The position numbers and the translations under genes were made by a program. DNA of 64,000 nt from Jhaorihella thermophila (lineage in GTDB: Bacteria; Pseudomonadota; Alphaproteobacteria; Rhodobacterales; Rhodobacteraceae): NCBI RefSeq assembly GCF_900108275.1, contig NZ_FNVD01000002.1:62001-126000 (forward strand), in the 5' to 3' direction. Each line of letters begins with the position of its first letter. Position 1 is the stretch's first letter. Below are positions 45,683 to 53,627 of this stretch, piece after piece. The notes under the pieces were generated by a model. It ran no database searches. It saw only the letters and a list, made by a program, of their open reading frames with translations, and was not told the origin of the DNA.

Positions 45683-45712
45683 ACGGACAGGCGGTTGCGC
45701 TAGACGGACAGG
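45671..45712 (+). repeat. Perfect 21-base tandem duplication at the gene end
   Basis: Two identical 21-base units (45671-45691, 45692-45712), each with CGGTTGCGCTAG and ACGGACAGG. The first contains the last codons and stop (TAG) of the NlpC/P60 gene; the second is non-coding, so the protein is unchanged. It looks like a recent slippage duplication. Confidence 0.85.
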
Positions 45713-45739
45713 GTGAGCCGCTGTCGAAGCCGGTATTCC

Positions 45740-45828
45740 GGTTTCGGATTGGCTGCGCCAATCCGACCGGTGCGAGGGGCGCTGCCCCTCGCGCTCCCCG
45801 GAGTATTTTGGGCAAGATGAAGGGGTTG
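45740..45828. repeat. Dispersed two-hairpin repeat, copy 4 (reverse orientation)
   Basis: Reverse of copies 1-3: hairpin B (CGGATTGGC-TGC-GCCAATCCG), hairpin A (GCGAGGGGC-GCT-GCCCCTCGC), then GGAGTATTTTGGGCAAGATGAA. It fills the junction between the convergent NlpC/P60 and DUF2794 genes. Confidence 0.82.
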
Positions 45829-45874
45829 GGAGCCGGTCGGATTCGGTCGGGCGGGCGCCGGTTTGCGCCTTGCC

Positions 45875-46219
45875 CTACTCGATCGGGCGGATCAGCTTGC
45901 GCTCCAGCACGCGCAGCACGGTTTTCAGGTCGTGCCCGCGCTTGAGGATGCGCCCGTCCATGCCGACCACCGAATACTGCCCCTGCCGGTTGCGCAGGCG
46001 CGGCGCCTTTTCCACGCGGTAGATCGGGTGTTCTGCGGTGCGGCGGAAGATCGAGAACACGGCCACGTCGCGCAGGCAGGAAATCCCGTAGTCGCGCCAT
46101 TCGCCGGCCGCCACCATGCGCCCGTAGAGCGACAGGATGACCGAGAGTTCGCGGCGGTCGAACGAGACCTGAACCGGAGCCGGGCCAGTTGCCATGGGGC
46201 TGGGGGGCTGGATGGTCAT
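45875..46219 (-). CDS. DUF2794 protein
   Basis: A 114-residue soluble protein matching DUF2794, a family restricted largely to alphaproteobacteria: VSFDRRELSVILSLYGRMVAAGEWRDYGIS, then AVFSIFRRTAEHPIYRVEK and GMDGRILKRGHDLKTVLRVLERKL. No function is known. The ATG at 46219 is followed by a short Pro-rich leader before the conserved part; a longer frame to 46381 overlaps imuB and is not supported. Confidence 0.85.
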   Translation of the reverse strand: MTIQPPSPMATGPAPVQVSFDRRELSVILSLYGRMVAAGEWRDYGISCLRDVAVFSIFRRTAEHPIYRVEKAPRLRNRQGQYSVVGMDGRILKRGHDLKTVLRVLERKLIRPIE

Positions 46220-46314
46220 GGGATCAGAGTTGCGGCATTTTCCGCGCGAATCAAGTCCCCCGCCGGTCACGCGCACGGGCTTGTGCCCCTGTGGCACCAA
46301 GAACCGTGCCGGTA

Positions 46315-47967
46315 TCAGGCGAACTGCCCGTGGCAGAACCACCCTGCCGACATGGCATTCCCATGGGCGTAGAACAGCCACAGCCGCTCTTGCCGCGCGG
46401 TGACCACCACCCAGTAGTCGCGCACCCCCGACCGCCAGTCAGGGTCGTCCAGCCACCATTCCGGGGCGATCCGTTCCGGCCCGGCGGTGTGGGCGACCTC
46501 GTGCTTCTGCCCGCGCCAGCGGAACCGAGTGGGCGGGTCGGGGACCGCGGGCGCCGTCACCGGTTCGGGCCGCCACAGGATCAGCGGACGGGGCGCGGCC
46601 GGCATGGGCCAGTCGCGGGCCGGTTCGGACCAGGCCGCCGCCAGCACGGTCGCCGTCTTTTCCGGGATATGGCTGGAGGCCGGATGCAGGCGCGTGATCG
46701 CCTCCATCCCGACCCGCGCGCCGAGCCGCCCGATCAGGTCATCCAGCGCGGAGCCTCCGGAGAACCTTTCGGCCACCGCCCGGCTGGCCTCGAGATGCCC
46801 CACCGCGTGGCGGTCATGGACGGGTTCGGTCCGCGCCGCCTCGAGCCGCAGCAGGTCGATGCCAAAGCCCGCATCGATCGCATCCAGCTTCATCTCGAGC
46901 AGCGGGCGGATGCGGTCGGCGTCCCACGAAGGGCGGGCCAGCCCCACCGTCACCACCTCGGCCGCCCGGTCGGTGCGGTGCGCCTCGAGCCGGATCGCCC
47001 GCGCCCCCTGCCCGCGGTCACGCAACCGGGCGCAGAGCCGCGGCAGCATCCGGTCGATTCCGGCGAGGATGTCGTCCTTGAGCCCGATCGGTTCGGGCAG
47101 GGTCAGGCGCACGGCGAAACGTTCGGCCGGGCGGGCGGGCGAGATCGGCTCGGGCGTACTGCCCAGCGCCTGGTCCAGCCGATGCACCAGCCCCCGCCCG
47201 AAGCGCCGGGCCAGGGCGGCGCGAGGCTGCCCCAGCAAGTCGCCGACCCGCCGCAGGCCAAGACGCAACAGCTGCGCCACCGTCGCCTCGTCCAGCCGCA
47301 GCGCCGCCACCGGTAGTGGCGACAGTGCCCCGTGCGACTGCCCCGGCGGCGCGATCCGGGCCGTGCCCACCGGGGCCGGGGGCATCTGCGGCGCGGTCCC
47401 GCCCCGGGTCCAGTGCCGCCGCCGGCCCGCCCGCGACCGGGTGGCGCGGGCCTCCTGGTCGATGTCGTCCCCGCTGCGATCCGGCCCCGCGCCCTGCCCC
47501 GCGAACCGCGCCAGCGCCCAGGCCGCGCCCAGCGTGTCGGCGATCCCCAGCCGCACCGTCAGGCCCATGCCGGCGCAATCCTCCTCGATCACCCGGCACA
47601 GCGCCTCCTCTCCCCCGAAAAGATGGGCACAGCCGGTCAGATCCACCACCAGCGCGTCCGGCGGCTCTTCGGCCACCCAGGGCGAAAACCGCCCCGCCCA
47701 GCGCCCGAGCGCGGTCAGAAACGCGGCCTCGGCCGGTGCGTTGCGGGCGCGGGTGACAAGGGCCGCGCAGACCGCGTGGGCATCGCGCACCGGTTGGCCG
47801 ACCCGGACCCCCGCCGCCTGCGCCGCGGCATTGGCCGAGGTCACCACCTGCATGTTTCCCTGCTCGCCCACCACCGCCAGCGGACCGGCAAGCGCCCTTT
47901 CGGCGCGGGCGATCCGCTCGGCGCCAAGACGGGGAAACCACAGAGACAGGATTCGGCGGCGGGACAT
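46315..47967 (-). CDS. imuB: ImuB, Y-family DNA polymerase-like mutasome protein
   Basis: A 550-residue protein of the ImuB family, an inactive relative of DinB polymerases that links the beta clamp to DnaE2 in SOS mutagenesis. N-terminal RRRILSLWFPRLGAERI, VVTSANAAAQAAGVRVGQPVRDAHAVC and LVVDLTGCAHLFGGEEAL are characteristic. A Pro/Arg-rich insertion (about residues 165-215) makes it longer than usual. A LexA box lies 17 bases upstream. Unlike the common imuA-imuB-dnaE2 operon, neither partner is next to it here. Confidence 0.9.
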   Translation of the reverse strand: MSRRRILSLWFPRLGAERIARAERALAGPLAVVGEQGNMQVVTSANAAAQAAGVRVGQPVRDAHAVCAALVTRARNAPAEAAFLTALGRWAGRFSPWVAEEPPDALVVDLTGCAHLFGGEEALCRVIEEDCAGMGLTVRLGIADTLGAAWALARFAGQGAGPDRSGDDIDQEARATRSRAGRRRHWTRGGTAPQMPPAPVGTARIAPPGQSHGALSPLPVAALRLDEATVAQLLRLGLRRVGDLLGQPRAALARRFGRGLVHRLDQALGSTPEPISPARPAERFAVRLTLPEPIGLKDDILAGIDRMLPRLCARLRDRGQGARAIRLEAHRTDRAAEVVTVGLARPSWDADRIRPLLEMKLDAIDAGFGIDLLRLEAARTEPVHDRHAVGHLEASRAVAERFSGGSALDDLIGRLGARVGMEAITRLHPASSHIPEKTATVLAAAWSEPARDWPMPAAPRPLILWRPEPVTAPAVPDPPTRFRWRGQKHEVAHTAGPERIAPEWWLDDPDWRSGVRDYWVVVTARQERLWLFYAHGNAMSAGWFCHGQFA

Positions 47968-47983
47968 GATGCGCGGCAGGTTT

Positions 47984-47998
47984 GTTCACTTTATGTTC
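47984..47998. promoter_or_regulatory. LexA (SOS) box upstream of imuB
   Basis: GTTC-ACTTTAT-GTTC, an exact match to the alphaproteobacterial LexA direct repeat GTTC-N7-GTTC. It lies 17-31 bases before the imuB ATG at 47967 and about 70 bases from the preceding stop, so imuB has its own DNA-damage-inducible promoter. Confidence 0.88.
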
Positions 47999-48036
47999 CT
48001 ATCCACAAACCCTCTGCCGAGTCGAGTCCCGCAAAA

Positions 48037-48081
48037 CCCGCCCAGTCACCCGCCCAGTCACCCGCGCAGTCACCCGCACCA
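48037..48081. repeat. 12-base tandem repeat at the end of the I78 gene
   Basis: Three units of the CCCGC(C/G)CAGTCA type in a row (48037, 48049, 48061), plus a degenerate fourth. On the coding strand each unit reads TGACTGsGCGGG, so each carries a stop codon; the I78 inhibitor gene ends in the third unit. Confidence 0.8.
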
Positions 48082-48330
48082 GAACCGGACGATCACGCCG
48101 TCGTCATCCAGAGCGACATTCACCCGATCCGGTCGGTGATCCTGCGTCATCGGACTGTTCGGCGCCAGCACCCGCGCTTCGGGCGGCAACCGGTCGCGCA
48201 CCTCCTCGACCTTGCGGCCGACAAGCCCCGTCAGAGCATCGGCGCCACAGCTCGTCAGGTCATCTCCGTTCGCCCACGCCGCCGAAATCAGCAGGCCCAG
48301 CCCGCCGAAAAACGTCGCGATTCCCTTCAT
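48070..48330 (-). CDS. Peptidase inhibitor I78-family protein
   Basis: An 86-residue exported protein: signal peptide (about 1-20, ending AAWA-NG), then LTSCGADALTGLVGRKVEEV, LPPEARVLAP and a C-terminal THE-like DHRPDRVNVALDDDGVIVRFWCG, the I78 signature with two cysteines (SCGA and FWCG). I78 proteins are predicted periplasmic inhibitors of serine peptidases. It is upstream of imuB in the same direction, but the LexA box between them suggests independent regulation. Confidence 0.85.
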   Translation of the reverse strand: MKGIATFFGGLGLLISAAWANGDDLTSCGADALTGLVGRKVEEVRDRLPPEARVLAPNSPMTQDHRPDRVNVALDDDGVIVRFWCG

Positions 48331-48452
48331 TGGCGCACTCCCGTCGGATCATGTCGCTTCCGTGGGGTTGACGGAACCCCACGGACGTAGACATCGTCAA
48401 CAGGAAACCACAGGCCACGCATTGCAGCCGCACAGGAAACGGGAGGTCCCCC

Positions 48453-49565
48453 ATGCGCACCAAAGCCGCCGTCGCCTTCGAGGCAGGCAAACCACTGGAA
48501 GTCATCGACGTGAACCTCGAAGACCCCCGCGCCGGCGAAGTGCTGGTCGAGATCAAGGCCACCGGCATCTGCCACACGGATGAATTCACCCTCTCGGGCG
48601 CCGATCCCGAAGGGCTGTTTCCAGCCATACTCGGCCACGAAGGCGCCGGCGTGGTGCTTGAGGTCGGCGAAGGCGTCACCTCGGTCAAACCCGGCGACCA
48701 CGTGATCCCGCTCTACACGCCGGAATGCCGGGAATGCGAATACTGCCTGAACCCGAAAACCAACCTTTGCCAATCGATCCGCGAAACCCAAGGGCGCGGC
48801 GTCATGCCCGACGGCACCAGCCGGTTTTCCACGCTCGATGGCGACCCGATCCTGCACTACATGGGCTGCTCAACTTTCTCCAACCACACGGTCCTGCCCG
48901 AAATCGCGGTGGCGAAAATCCATCCCGACGCGCCGTTCGACAAGGTCTGCTATATCGGCTGCGGCGTGACAACGGGCATCGGCGCGGTCATCAACACCGC
49001 CAAGGTGGAAATCGGCTCCCGCGCCATCGTGTTCGGGCTGGGCGGCATCGGGCTGAACGTGATCCAGGGACTGCGGCTTGCCGGTGCCGACCAGATCGTC
49101 GGCGTGGACATCAACCCTGAAAAACGCGCCATGGCCGAACGCTTCGGCATGACCGATTTCGTCAACCCGAACGAGGTCGAAGGCGATCTCGTCCCCTATC
49201 TCGTCAACCTCACCAAAGGCGGGGCCGACTATACCTTCGACGCCACCGGCAACGTGCAGGTGATGCGCGCAGCACTCGAAAGCGCGCACAAGGGCTGGGG
49301 CGAATCGATCATCATCGGCGTGGCGCCCGCCGGCGCCGAAATCTCCACCCGTCCCTTCCAGCTGGTCACCGGCCGGGTCTGGCGCGGCACGGCCTTCGGC
49401 GGCGCCCGCGGCCGCACCGACGTGCCGAAGATCGTGGACTGGTACATGCAGGGCAAGATCGAGATCGACCCGATGATCACCCACACTCTCACCCTGGACG
49501 AGATCAACAAGGGCTTCGACCTCATGCAGGAAGGCAAATCCATCCGCTCGGTGGTCGTCTACTGA
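48453..49565 (+). CDS. adhC: S-(hydroxymethyl)glutathione dehydrogenase / class III alcohol dehydrogenase
   Basis: A 370-residue zinc alcohol dehydrogenase that oxidises S-hydroxymethylglutathione (formaldehyde plus glutathione) to S-formylglutathione with NAD. It may also reduce S-nitrosoglutathione. Catalytic zinc ligands C40 and H62 and structural zinc ligands C92, C95, C98 and C106 are visible; [12 protein letters not shown] binds NAD. The product is the substrate of FghA, encoded 2.2 kb downstream on the same strand. GGGAGG precedes the ATG. Confidence 0.96.
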   Translation: MRTKAAVAFEAGKPLEVIDVNLEDPRAGEVLVEIKATGICHTDEFTLSGADPEGLFPAILGHEGAGVVLEVGEGVTSVKPGDHVIPLYTPECRECEYCLNPKTNLCQSIRETQGRGVMPDGTSRFSTLDGDPILHYMGCSTFSNHTVLPEIAVAKIHPDAPFDKVCYIGCGVTTGIGAVINTAKVEIGSRAIVFGLGGIGLNVIQGLRLAGADQIVGVDINPEKRAMAERFGMTDFVNPNEVEGDLVPYLVNLTKGGADYTFDATGNVQVMRAALESAHKGWGESIIIGVAPAGAEISTRPFQLVTGRVWRGTAFGGARGRTDVPKIVDWYMQGKIEIDPMITHTLTLDEINKGFDLMQEGKSIRSVVVY

Positions 49566-49571
49566 GGCCCC

Positions 49572-49633
49572 GCTTCTTTCTGGTCCGAAATACCCTCGGG
49601 GGTCCGGGGGCAGACAGCCCCCGGTCCACCCGT
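49572..49633. repeat. Dispersed repeat, variant with single hairpin (after adhC)
   Basis: Head CTTTCTGGTCCGAAATACCCTCGG-type (shared with the copy at 61995), then hairpin CCGGGGGC-AGACA-GCCCCCGG. Hairpin B is absent. It lies 7 bases after the adhC stop and before the mbfA promoter, fitting a terminator role. Confidence 0.7.
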
Positions 49634-49657
49634 TTCGCCTCGCGCCTCCACAAAGAC

Positions 49658-49685
49658 TTGCGCTCCTCCATGCCCCCAATATATT
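49658..49685 (+). promoter_or_regulatory. Predicted promoter of mbfA
   Basis: TTGCGC (49658-49663), 16-base spacer, TATATT (49680-49685). The expected transcription start lies inside the Irr-type box that begins at 49684, so Irr binding would block initiation. Confidence 0.6.
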
Positions 49686-49700
49686 TGGAACCATTCTAAA
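49684..49700. promoter_or_regulatory. Irr-type iron control element (ICE) before mbfA
   Basis: TTTGGAACCATTCTAAA, a 17-base near-palindrome (TTTGGAA-CCA-TTCTAAA, 6 of 7 positions paired) close to the alphaproteobacterial ICE consensus of TTTAGAA-N3-TTCTAAA form. It overlaps the end of the -10 element and lies 14 bases before the mbfA ATG. Irr represses mbfA in rhizobia under low iron; the same logic is expected here. Confidence 0.78.
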
Positions 49701-49714
49701 TTTTGGGCAGTGAC

Positions 49715-50689
49715 ATGCAGTTCTTTTCATCGCGCAAGCGGTTCAGCGACCTGACCGAGCAGGAAATTCTCGCGCTCGCGATCTCTTCCGAGGAAGACGA
49801 CGCGCAAATCTACCGCAACTACGCCGAGCGCCTGCGCGAGGAATACCCCGACACCGCCCGCATCTTCGACGGCATGGCGCAGGAAGAGGACGAACACCGC
49901 CGCCAGCTGATCGAGCTCCACAAACAGCGCTTCGGCCCGGTGATCCCGCTGATTCGCCGCGAACATGTCGCCGGGTTCTACGCCCGCCGCCCGGTCTGGC
50001 TGGTGGAAAATCTCGGCATCGACCAGATCCGGGCCGAGGCCGAAGCGATGGAACGCCAGGCCGAACATTTCTACCTCGCAGCCGCCAAACGCACCACCGA
50101 CGCGGCGACGCGCAAGCTTCTGGGCGATCTCGCCGCGGCCGAGGCCGGCCACCAGCACGCCGCCGACGAACTGGCCGAAGAACATCTCACCGACGACGCC
50201 CGCGCCGCCGAGGATCGCCACGCCCACCGGCAATTTGTCCTGACCTGGGTGCAACCGGGCCTTGCCGGCCTGATGGACGGGTCGGTCTCGACGCTTGCGC
50301 CGATCTTCGCCACCGCCTTTGCCACCCAGGACACCTGGACCACCTTCCAGGTCGGCGTCGCCGCCTCGGTCGGGGCCGGCATCTCCATGGGCTTCACTGA
50401 AGCCGCCTCCGACGACGGGGAACTCTCGGGCCGCGGTTCTCCGTGGAAACGCGGGCTTGCCTCGGGGGTGATGACCACCGTGGGCGGGCTCGGGCATGCC
50501 ATGCCCTACCTGATCCCGCATTTCTGGACCGCAACCGCGATCGCCGCCTTGATCGTGTTCGTCGAACTCTGGGCGATCGCATGGATCCAGAACCGCTATA
50601 TGGAAACCCCCTTCCACCGGGCCGTGTTCCAGGTGGTGCTGGGCGGCGCGCTGGTGCTGGCCGCTGGCGTGCTGATCGGCAGCGGATAG
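49715..50689 (+). CDS. mbfA: Membrane-bound ferritin A (ferritin-like domain fused to VIT1 domain)
   Basis: A 324-residue fusion. Residues about 10-150 form a ferritin/rubrerythrin-like four-helix bundle with EExxY/ExxH iron ligands: SSEEDDAQIYRNYAERL, AQEEDEHRRQLIELH, AEAMERQAEHFY and AAAEAGHQHAADEL. The rest is a CCC1/VIT1 transporter domain with about five membrane helices (GLMDGSVSTLAPIFATAFA onwards). Such MbfA proteins export iron and protect against iron and peroxide stress. The start is the ATG at 49715; a TTG four codons earlier is possible. No strong ribosome site is seen. The gene has its own promoter and an Irr box. Confidence 0.9.
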   Translation: MQFFSSRKRFSDLTEQEILALAISSEEDDAQIYRNYAERLREEYPDTARIFDGMAQEEDEHRRQLIELHKQRFGPVIPLIRREHVAGFYARRPVWLVENLGIDQIRAEAEAMERQAEHFYLAAAKRTTDAATRKLLGDLAAAEAGHQHAADELAEEHLTDDARAAEDRHAHRQFVLTWVQPGLAGLMDGSVSTLAPIFATAFATQDTWTTFQVGVAASVGAGISMGFTEAASDDGELSGRGSPWKRGLASGVMTTVGGLGHAMPYLIPHFWTATAIAALIVFVELWAIAWIQNRYMETPFHRAVFQVVLGGALVLAAGVLIGSG

Positions 50690-50696
50690 GCGCGGC

Positions 50697-51626
50697 ATGC
50701 TCGAGATCTTCCTGCGCACCCTGCCCTTCTTTGCCATCATCGGCATCGGCTACTGGGCCGGGGTGACGCGGTTCTTCTCGCAAGAGGCGACCGCCTGGCT
50801 GACCAAGTTCGTGTTCTTCTTCGCCCTCTCGGCGATGCTGTTCCGGTTTTCGGCAACCCTGCCCTTTTCCGAAATCTTCAACGGCCGTCTCGTCGCCGCC
50901 TATCTCTGGGGCACGGCCTGCGTCTATGGCATCGCCTCGGCGGTCGCCTTTCTGCGCCGGCTCGACGTGCCCACCGCCGCGGTCGAGGCACAATGCGCCG
51001 CCATCGGCAATTCCGGCTTCCTCGGCCTGCCGATGCTGGCGGTCCTGTTCGGCGAACGGGCGATCGGCCCGATCATGCTGACGCTCGCGGTGGATCTGAT
51101 CGTGTTCTCCAGCCTGATCGTGATCCTCATCAACGGCGGCCGGGACGGGCGGCTGCACCTCGGCACGCTGCGCCTGATCGGCGCGGGGCTGGTACGCAAC
51201 CCGATGATCCTGTCGATCACGGCGGGGCTGCTGTGGTCCGCGCTTGCCCTGCCGATGCCGCGCCCGCTGAACGACTTCCTGACCATCCTGGGCGGCGCGG
51301 CCACGCCCGGGGCGCTGTTTGCCATCGGCGCCTCGCTGGCGGCACGCAGCGCCGAACGCGTGCGCATCGCCGCCTGGCTCAGCTCCGCCAAACTGATCCT
51401 GCATCCGCTCTTCGTCGCCCTGGGCGTTCTGGTGATCTTCCCCACCGATTCCTTCTCGGCCCAGGTCGTGATCGCCACCGCCGCCATGCCGGTCGCCGGC
51501 AACGTGTTCATGCTGGCCCAGCATTACGGCATCGCCGCCCACCGCGTCTCGGCCGCGATCCTGATCTCGACCGCCGCCAGCATCCTCACCGTGCCCACCA
51601 TCATCGCGCTGGTCAGCACCCCCTGA
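50697..51626 (+). CDS. AEC-family transporter
   Basis: A 309-residue membrane protein of the auxin efflux carrier family with about ten transmembrane segments. Typical features: IIGIGYWAGV near the start, the central AIGNSGFLGLPML motif and the repeat ATAAMPVAGNVFMLAQHYG. Bacterial AEC members move organic acids such as malate, but the substrate cannot be read from sequence. It follows mbfA by 7 bases and may be co-transcribed, hence under iron control as well. Confidence 0.87.
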   Translation: MLEIFLRTLPFFAIIGIGYWAGVTRFFSQEATAWLTKFVFFFALSAMLFRFSATLPFSEIFNGRLVAAYLWGTACVYGIASAVAFLRRLDVPTAAVEAQCAAIGNSGFLGLPMLAVLFGERAIGPIMLTLAVDLIVFSSLIVILINGGRDGRLHLGTLRLIGAGLVRNPMILSITAGLLWSALALPMPRPLNDFLTILGGAATPGALFAIGASLAARSAERVRIAAWLSSAKLILHPLFVALGVLVIFPTDSFSAQVVIATAAMPVAGNVFMLAQHYGIAAHRVSAAILISTAASILTVPTIIALVSTP

Positions 51627-51627
51627 T

Positions 51628-51664
51628 CTTCATCTTGCCCGAAAATACTCCCGCCGGAGGCTCC
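51628..51664. repeat. Dispersed repeat, truncated head only
   Basis: TTCATCTTGCCCGAAAATAC followed by TCCCGCCGGAGGCTCCCGC; identical head to copies 1-4 but ending in a short CCGCCGGAGG hairpin-like tail. Located between the AEC gene and fghA. Confidence 0.65.
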
Positions 51665-51723
51665 CGCACTGGACGCGCGCGCAAACGCCCGCTAGCCATG
51701 CACTGACAGCGACGGAGGTGCCC

Positions 51724-52554
51724 ATGGAAACCCTATCCGAAAACAGATGCTTCGGCGGCACGCAGGGCGTCTATCGCCACCCATCGACCACCTGCCGGTG
51801 CGACATGACGTTCGGCCTTTTCCTGCCGGAAGAGGCCAATGACGGCCCGGTGCCGTTGCTGTGGTATCTCTCGGGCCTGACCTGCACGCATGAAAACGCC
51901 ATGATCAAGGCCGGCACCCAGCAATGGGCCGCCGAACAGGGCATCGCCGTGGTCTTTCCCGACACCAGCCCGCGCGGCGACGACGTGGCAGACGACCCCG
52001 AATACGATCTGGGCCAGGGCGCGGGGTTCTACGTCAACGCAACCCAAGACCCCTGGGCCCCGCATTTCCGCATGTGGGATTATGTGGCCGAGGAATTGCC
52101 CGCGCTGCTGGCCGAACGCTTTGCCATCGACCCCGACCGGCAGGCGATCACCGGCCATTCCATGGGCGGGCACGGCGCGCTCACGCTGGCGATGAACCTG
52201 CCGGGCCGGTTCCGCTCGGTCTCGGCCTTCGCCCCGATCGCCAACCCGACCGGGTCGGACTGGGGCCGCAAGCAGCTGCGTGCCTATCTGGGCGAGGACG
52301 AAACCGCCTGGTTGCGGCACGATGCCAGCGTGATGATGCGCGAGGCGGGCTTTGACGGCCCCGTCCTGATCGACCAGGGCACCGCCGACCAGTTCATCGA
52401 CCTGCTGCGCCCCGACGCGCTGGCCGCCGCCATCGCCGAACGCCGCCAGCCGGCGACGATGCGTATGCAAAAAGGCTATGATCACAGCTACTTCTTCGTC
52501 TCCACCTTCATGGAGGATCATGTCACCTTCCACGGCGAGGCGCTCTGGGCCTGA
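51724..52554 (+). CDS. fghA: S-formylglutathione hydrolase
   Basis: A 276-residue esterase-D-type alpha/beta hydrolase that splits S-formylglutathione into formate and glutathione, the second step of formaldehyde detoxification after AdhC. The nucleophile is S146 in [10 protein letters not shown]; the catalytic Asp lies in DQGTADQF and the His in [22 protein letters not shown] near the N-terminus is diagnostic. The ATG at 51724 follows GACGGAGGTG. It starts a compact plus-strand run of four genes. Confidence 0.95.
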   Translation: METLSENRCFGGTQGVYRHPSTTCRCDMTFGLFLPEEANDGPVPLLWYLSGLTCTHENAMIKAGTQQWAAEQGIAVVFPDTSPRGDDVADDPEYDLGQGAGFYVNATQDPWAPHFRMWDYVAEELPALLAERFAIDPDRQAITGHSMGGHGALTLAMNLPGRFRSVSAFAPIANPTGSDWGRKQLRAYLGEDETAWLRHDASVMMREAGFDGPVLIDQGTADQFIDLLRPDALAAAIAERRQPATMRMQKGYDHSYFFVSTFMEDHVTFHGEALWA

Positions 52555-52555
52555 C

Positions 52556-53008
52556 ATGGCGGTCTACGTCGATGCCGATGCCTGCCCGGTCCGGGCCGAG
52601 GCCGAACGGGTCGCCACCCGGCACGGCGCGCGCCTCTATCTGGTGTCGAACGGCGGACTGCGGCCGTCGCGCAACACGCTGGTGGACACCGTGATCGTGG
52701 CCGAGGGCGCGGACGAGGCCGACCGATGGATCGCCGACCGCTGCGGGCCCGGCGACGTGGTGGTGACCGCCGACATCCCTCTGGCCGCGCGCTGCGTCGA
52801 AGCCGGCGCCCGCGTGCTGCGCCCGAACGGAGAGGCCTTCACCGCCGCCAATATCGGCCAGCAACTGGCGATGCGCGACCTGATGGCGGATCTGCGCGCG
52901 GCCAACCCGCTGGGCGCGGGCGGCGGCGGGCGGGCGTTTTCCAGGGCAGACCGGTCGCGCTTTCTGGATGCGCTCGAACGCGAACTGCGGGCCGCCGGAA
53001 GGGGTTGA
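52556..53008 (+). CDS. DUF188 / YaiI-family protein
   Basis: A 150-residue UPF0178 protein: [18 protein letters not shown] at the N-terminus, YLVSNGG, and [35 protein letters not shown] in the middle, all strongly conserved. The fold is PIN-like with conserved acidic residues (D6, D8), so a nuclease role has been suggested but not proven. It begins one base after the fghA stop. Confidence 0.9.
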   Translation: MAVYVDADACPVRAEAERVATRHGARLYLVSNGGLRPSRNTLVDTVIVAEGADEADRWIADRCGPGDVVVTADIPLAARCVEAGARVLRPNGEAFTAANIGQQLAMRDLMADLRAANPLGAGGGGRAFSRADRSRFLDALERELRAAGRG

Positions 53009-53009
53009 G

Positions 53010-53627
53010 ATGACAGTCAAGGCCGTCATCTGGGACATTGGCAACGTCCTGATCGGCTGGGATCCGCGGCGGTTCTATGACGCCCGGATCGGCCCGGATC
53101 GCCGCCGCGCCCTGTTCGCCCAAGTCGATCTGCACGGCATGAACCTGCGCATCGACCGCGGCGCCCCGTTCCGCGAAACCGTCGAGGCACTGGCCGACGC
53201 GCATCCCGGATGGGCCTCCGAGATCCGCATGTGGCACGACAACTGGCTGGAGTTCACCCACCCCATGCCGCGCTCGGAACGGCTGTTCGAAGCACTCCGC
53301 CGCCGGGGCGTGCCGGTCTTCGCGCTCAGCAATTTCGGGCGCGGCCCGTTCGAACTTGCGCGCCGGCGCTTTCCCGTTCTGGACCGGTTCGACCGGGTCT
53401 TCCTGTCCGGCGATCTGCGCGCGATCAAGCCAGAGCCGGAGATCTACGAAACCCTTGAAACCGGCACCGGCCTGCCGCCGGATGTCTTGCTTTTCGCCGA
53501 TGACCGGCCGGAAAATATCGACACCGCCCGCGCCCGAGGCTGGCGCACCCACCTGTTCGACGGCCCCGAAGGCTGGGCCGCGCGGCTGGTGGCCGAGGGC
53601 CTGCTGACCGAGGAGGACATTGCATGA
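53010..53627 (+). CDS. HAD-family hydrolase (YihX-like)
   Basis: A 205-residue HAD subfamily IA phosphatase. Motif I is VIWDIGNVLIGWD (nucleophile D9), motif II FALSNFG, motif III the Lys of AIKPEPEIYE and motif IV FADDRPENIDTAR. The DxGNV form resembles YihX, which dephosphorylates sugar phosphates such as alpha-glucose 1-phosphate. It starts one base after the DUF188 gene and overlaps the next start by 4 bases. Confidence 0.88.
   Translation: MTVKAVIWDIGNVLIGWDPRRFYDARIGPDRRRALFAQVDLHGMNLRIDRGAPFRETVEALADAHPGWASEIRMWHDNWLEFTHPMPRSERLFEALRRRGVPVFALSNFGRGPFELARRRFPVLDRFDRVFLSGDLRAIKPEPEIYETLETGTGLPPDVLLFADDRPENIDTARARGWRTHLFDGPEGWAARLVAEGLLTEEDIA

Noticed and set aside
48037-48081. Short CRISPR-like array
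   Set aside because: Units are 12 bases without unique spacers, which makes this a simple tandem repeat; no cas genes are present.
46487-48139. A 550-codon plus-strand frame opposite imuB
   Set aside because: Ser/Arg/Pro-rich sequence with no domain, and it would run through the LexA box and the imuB promoter.
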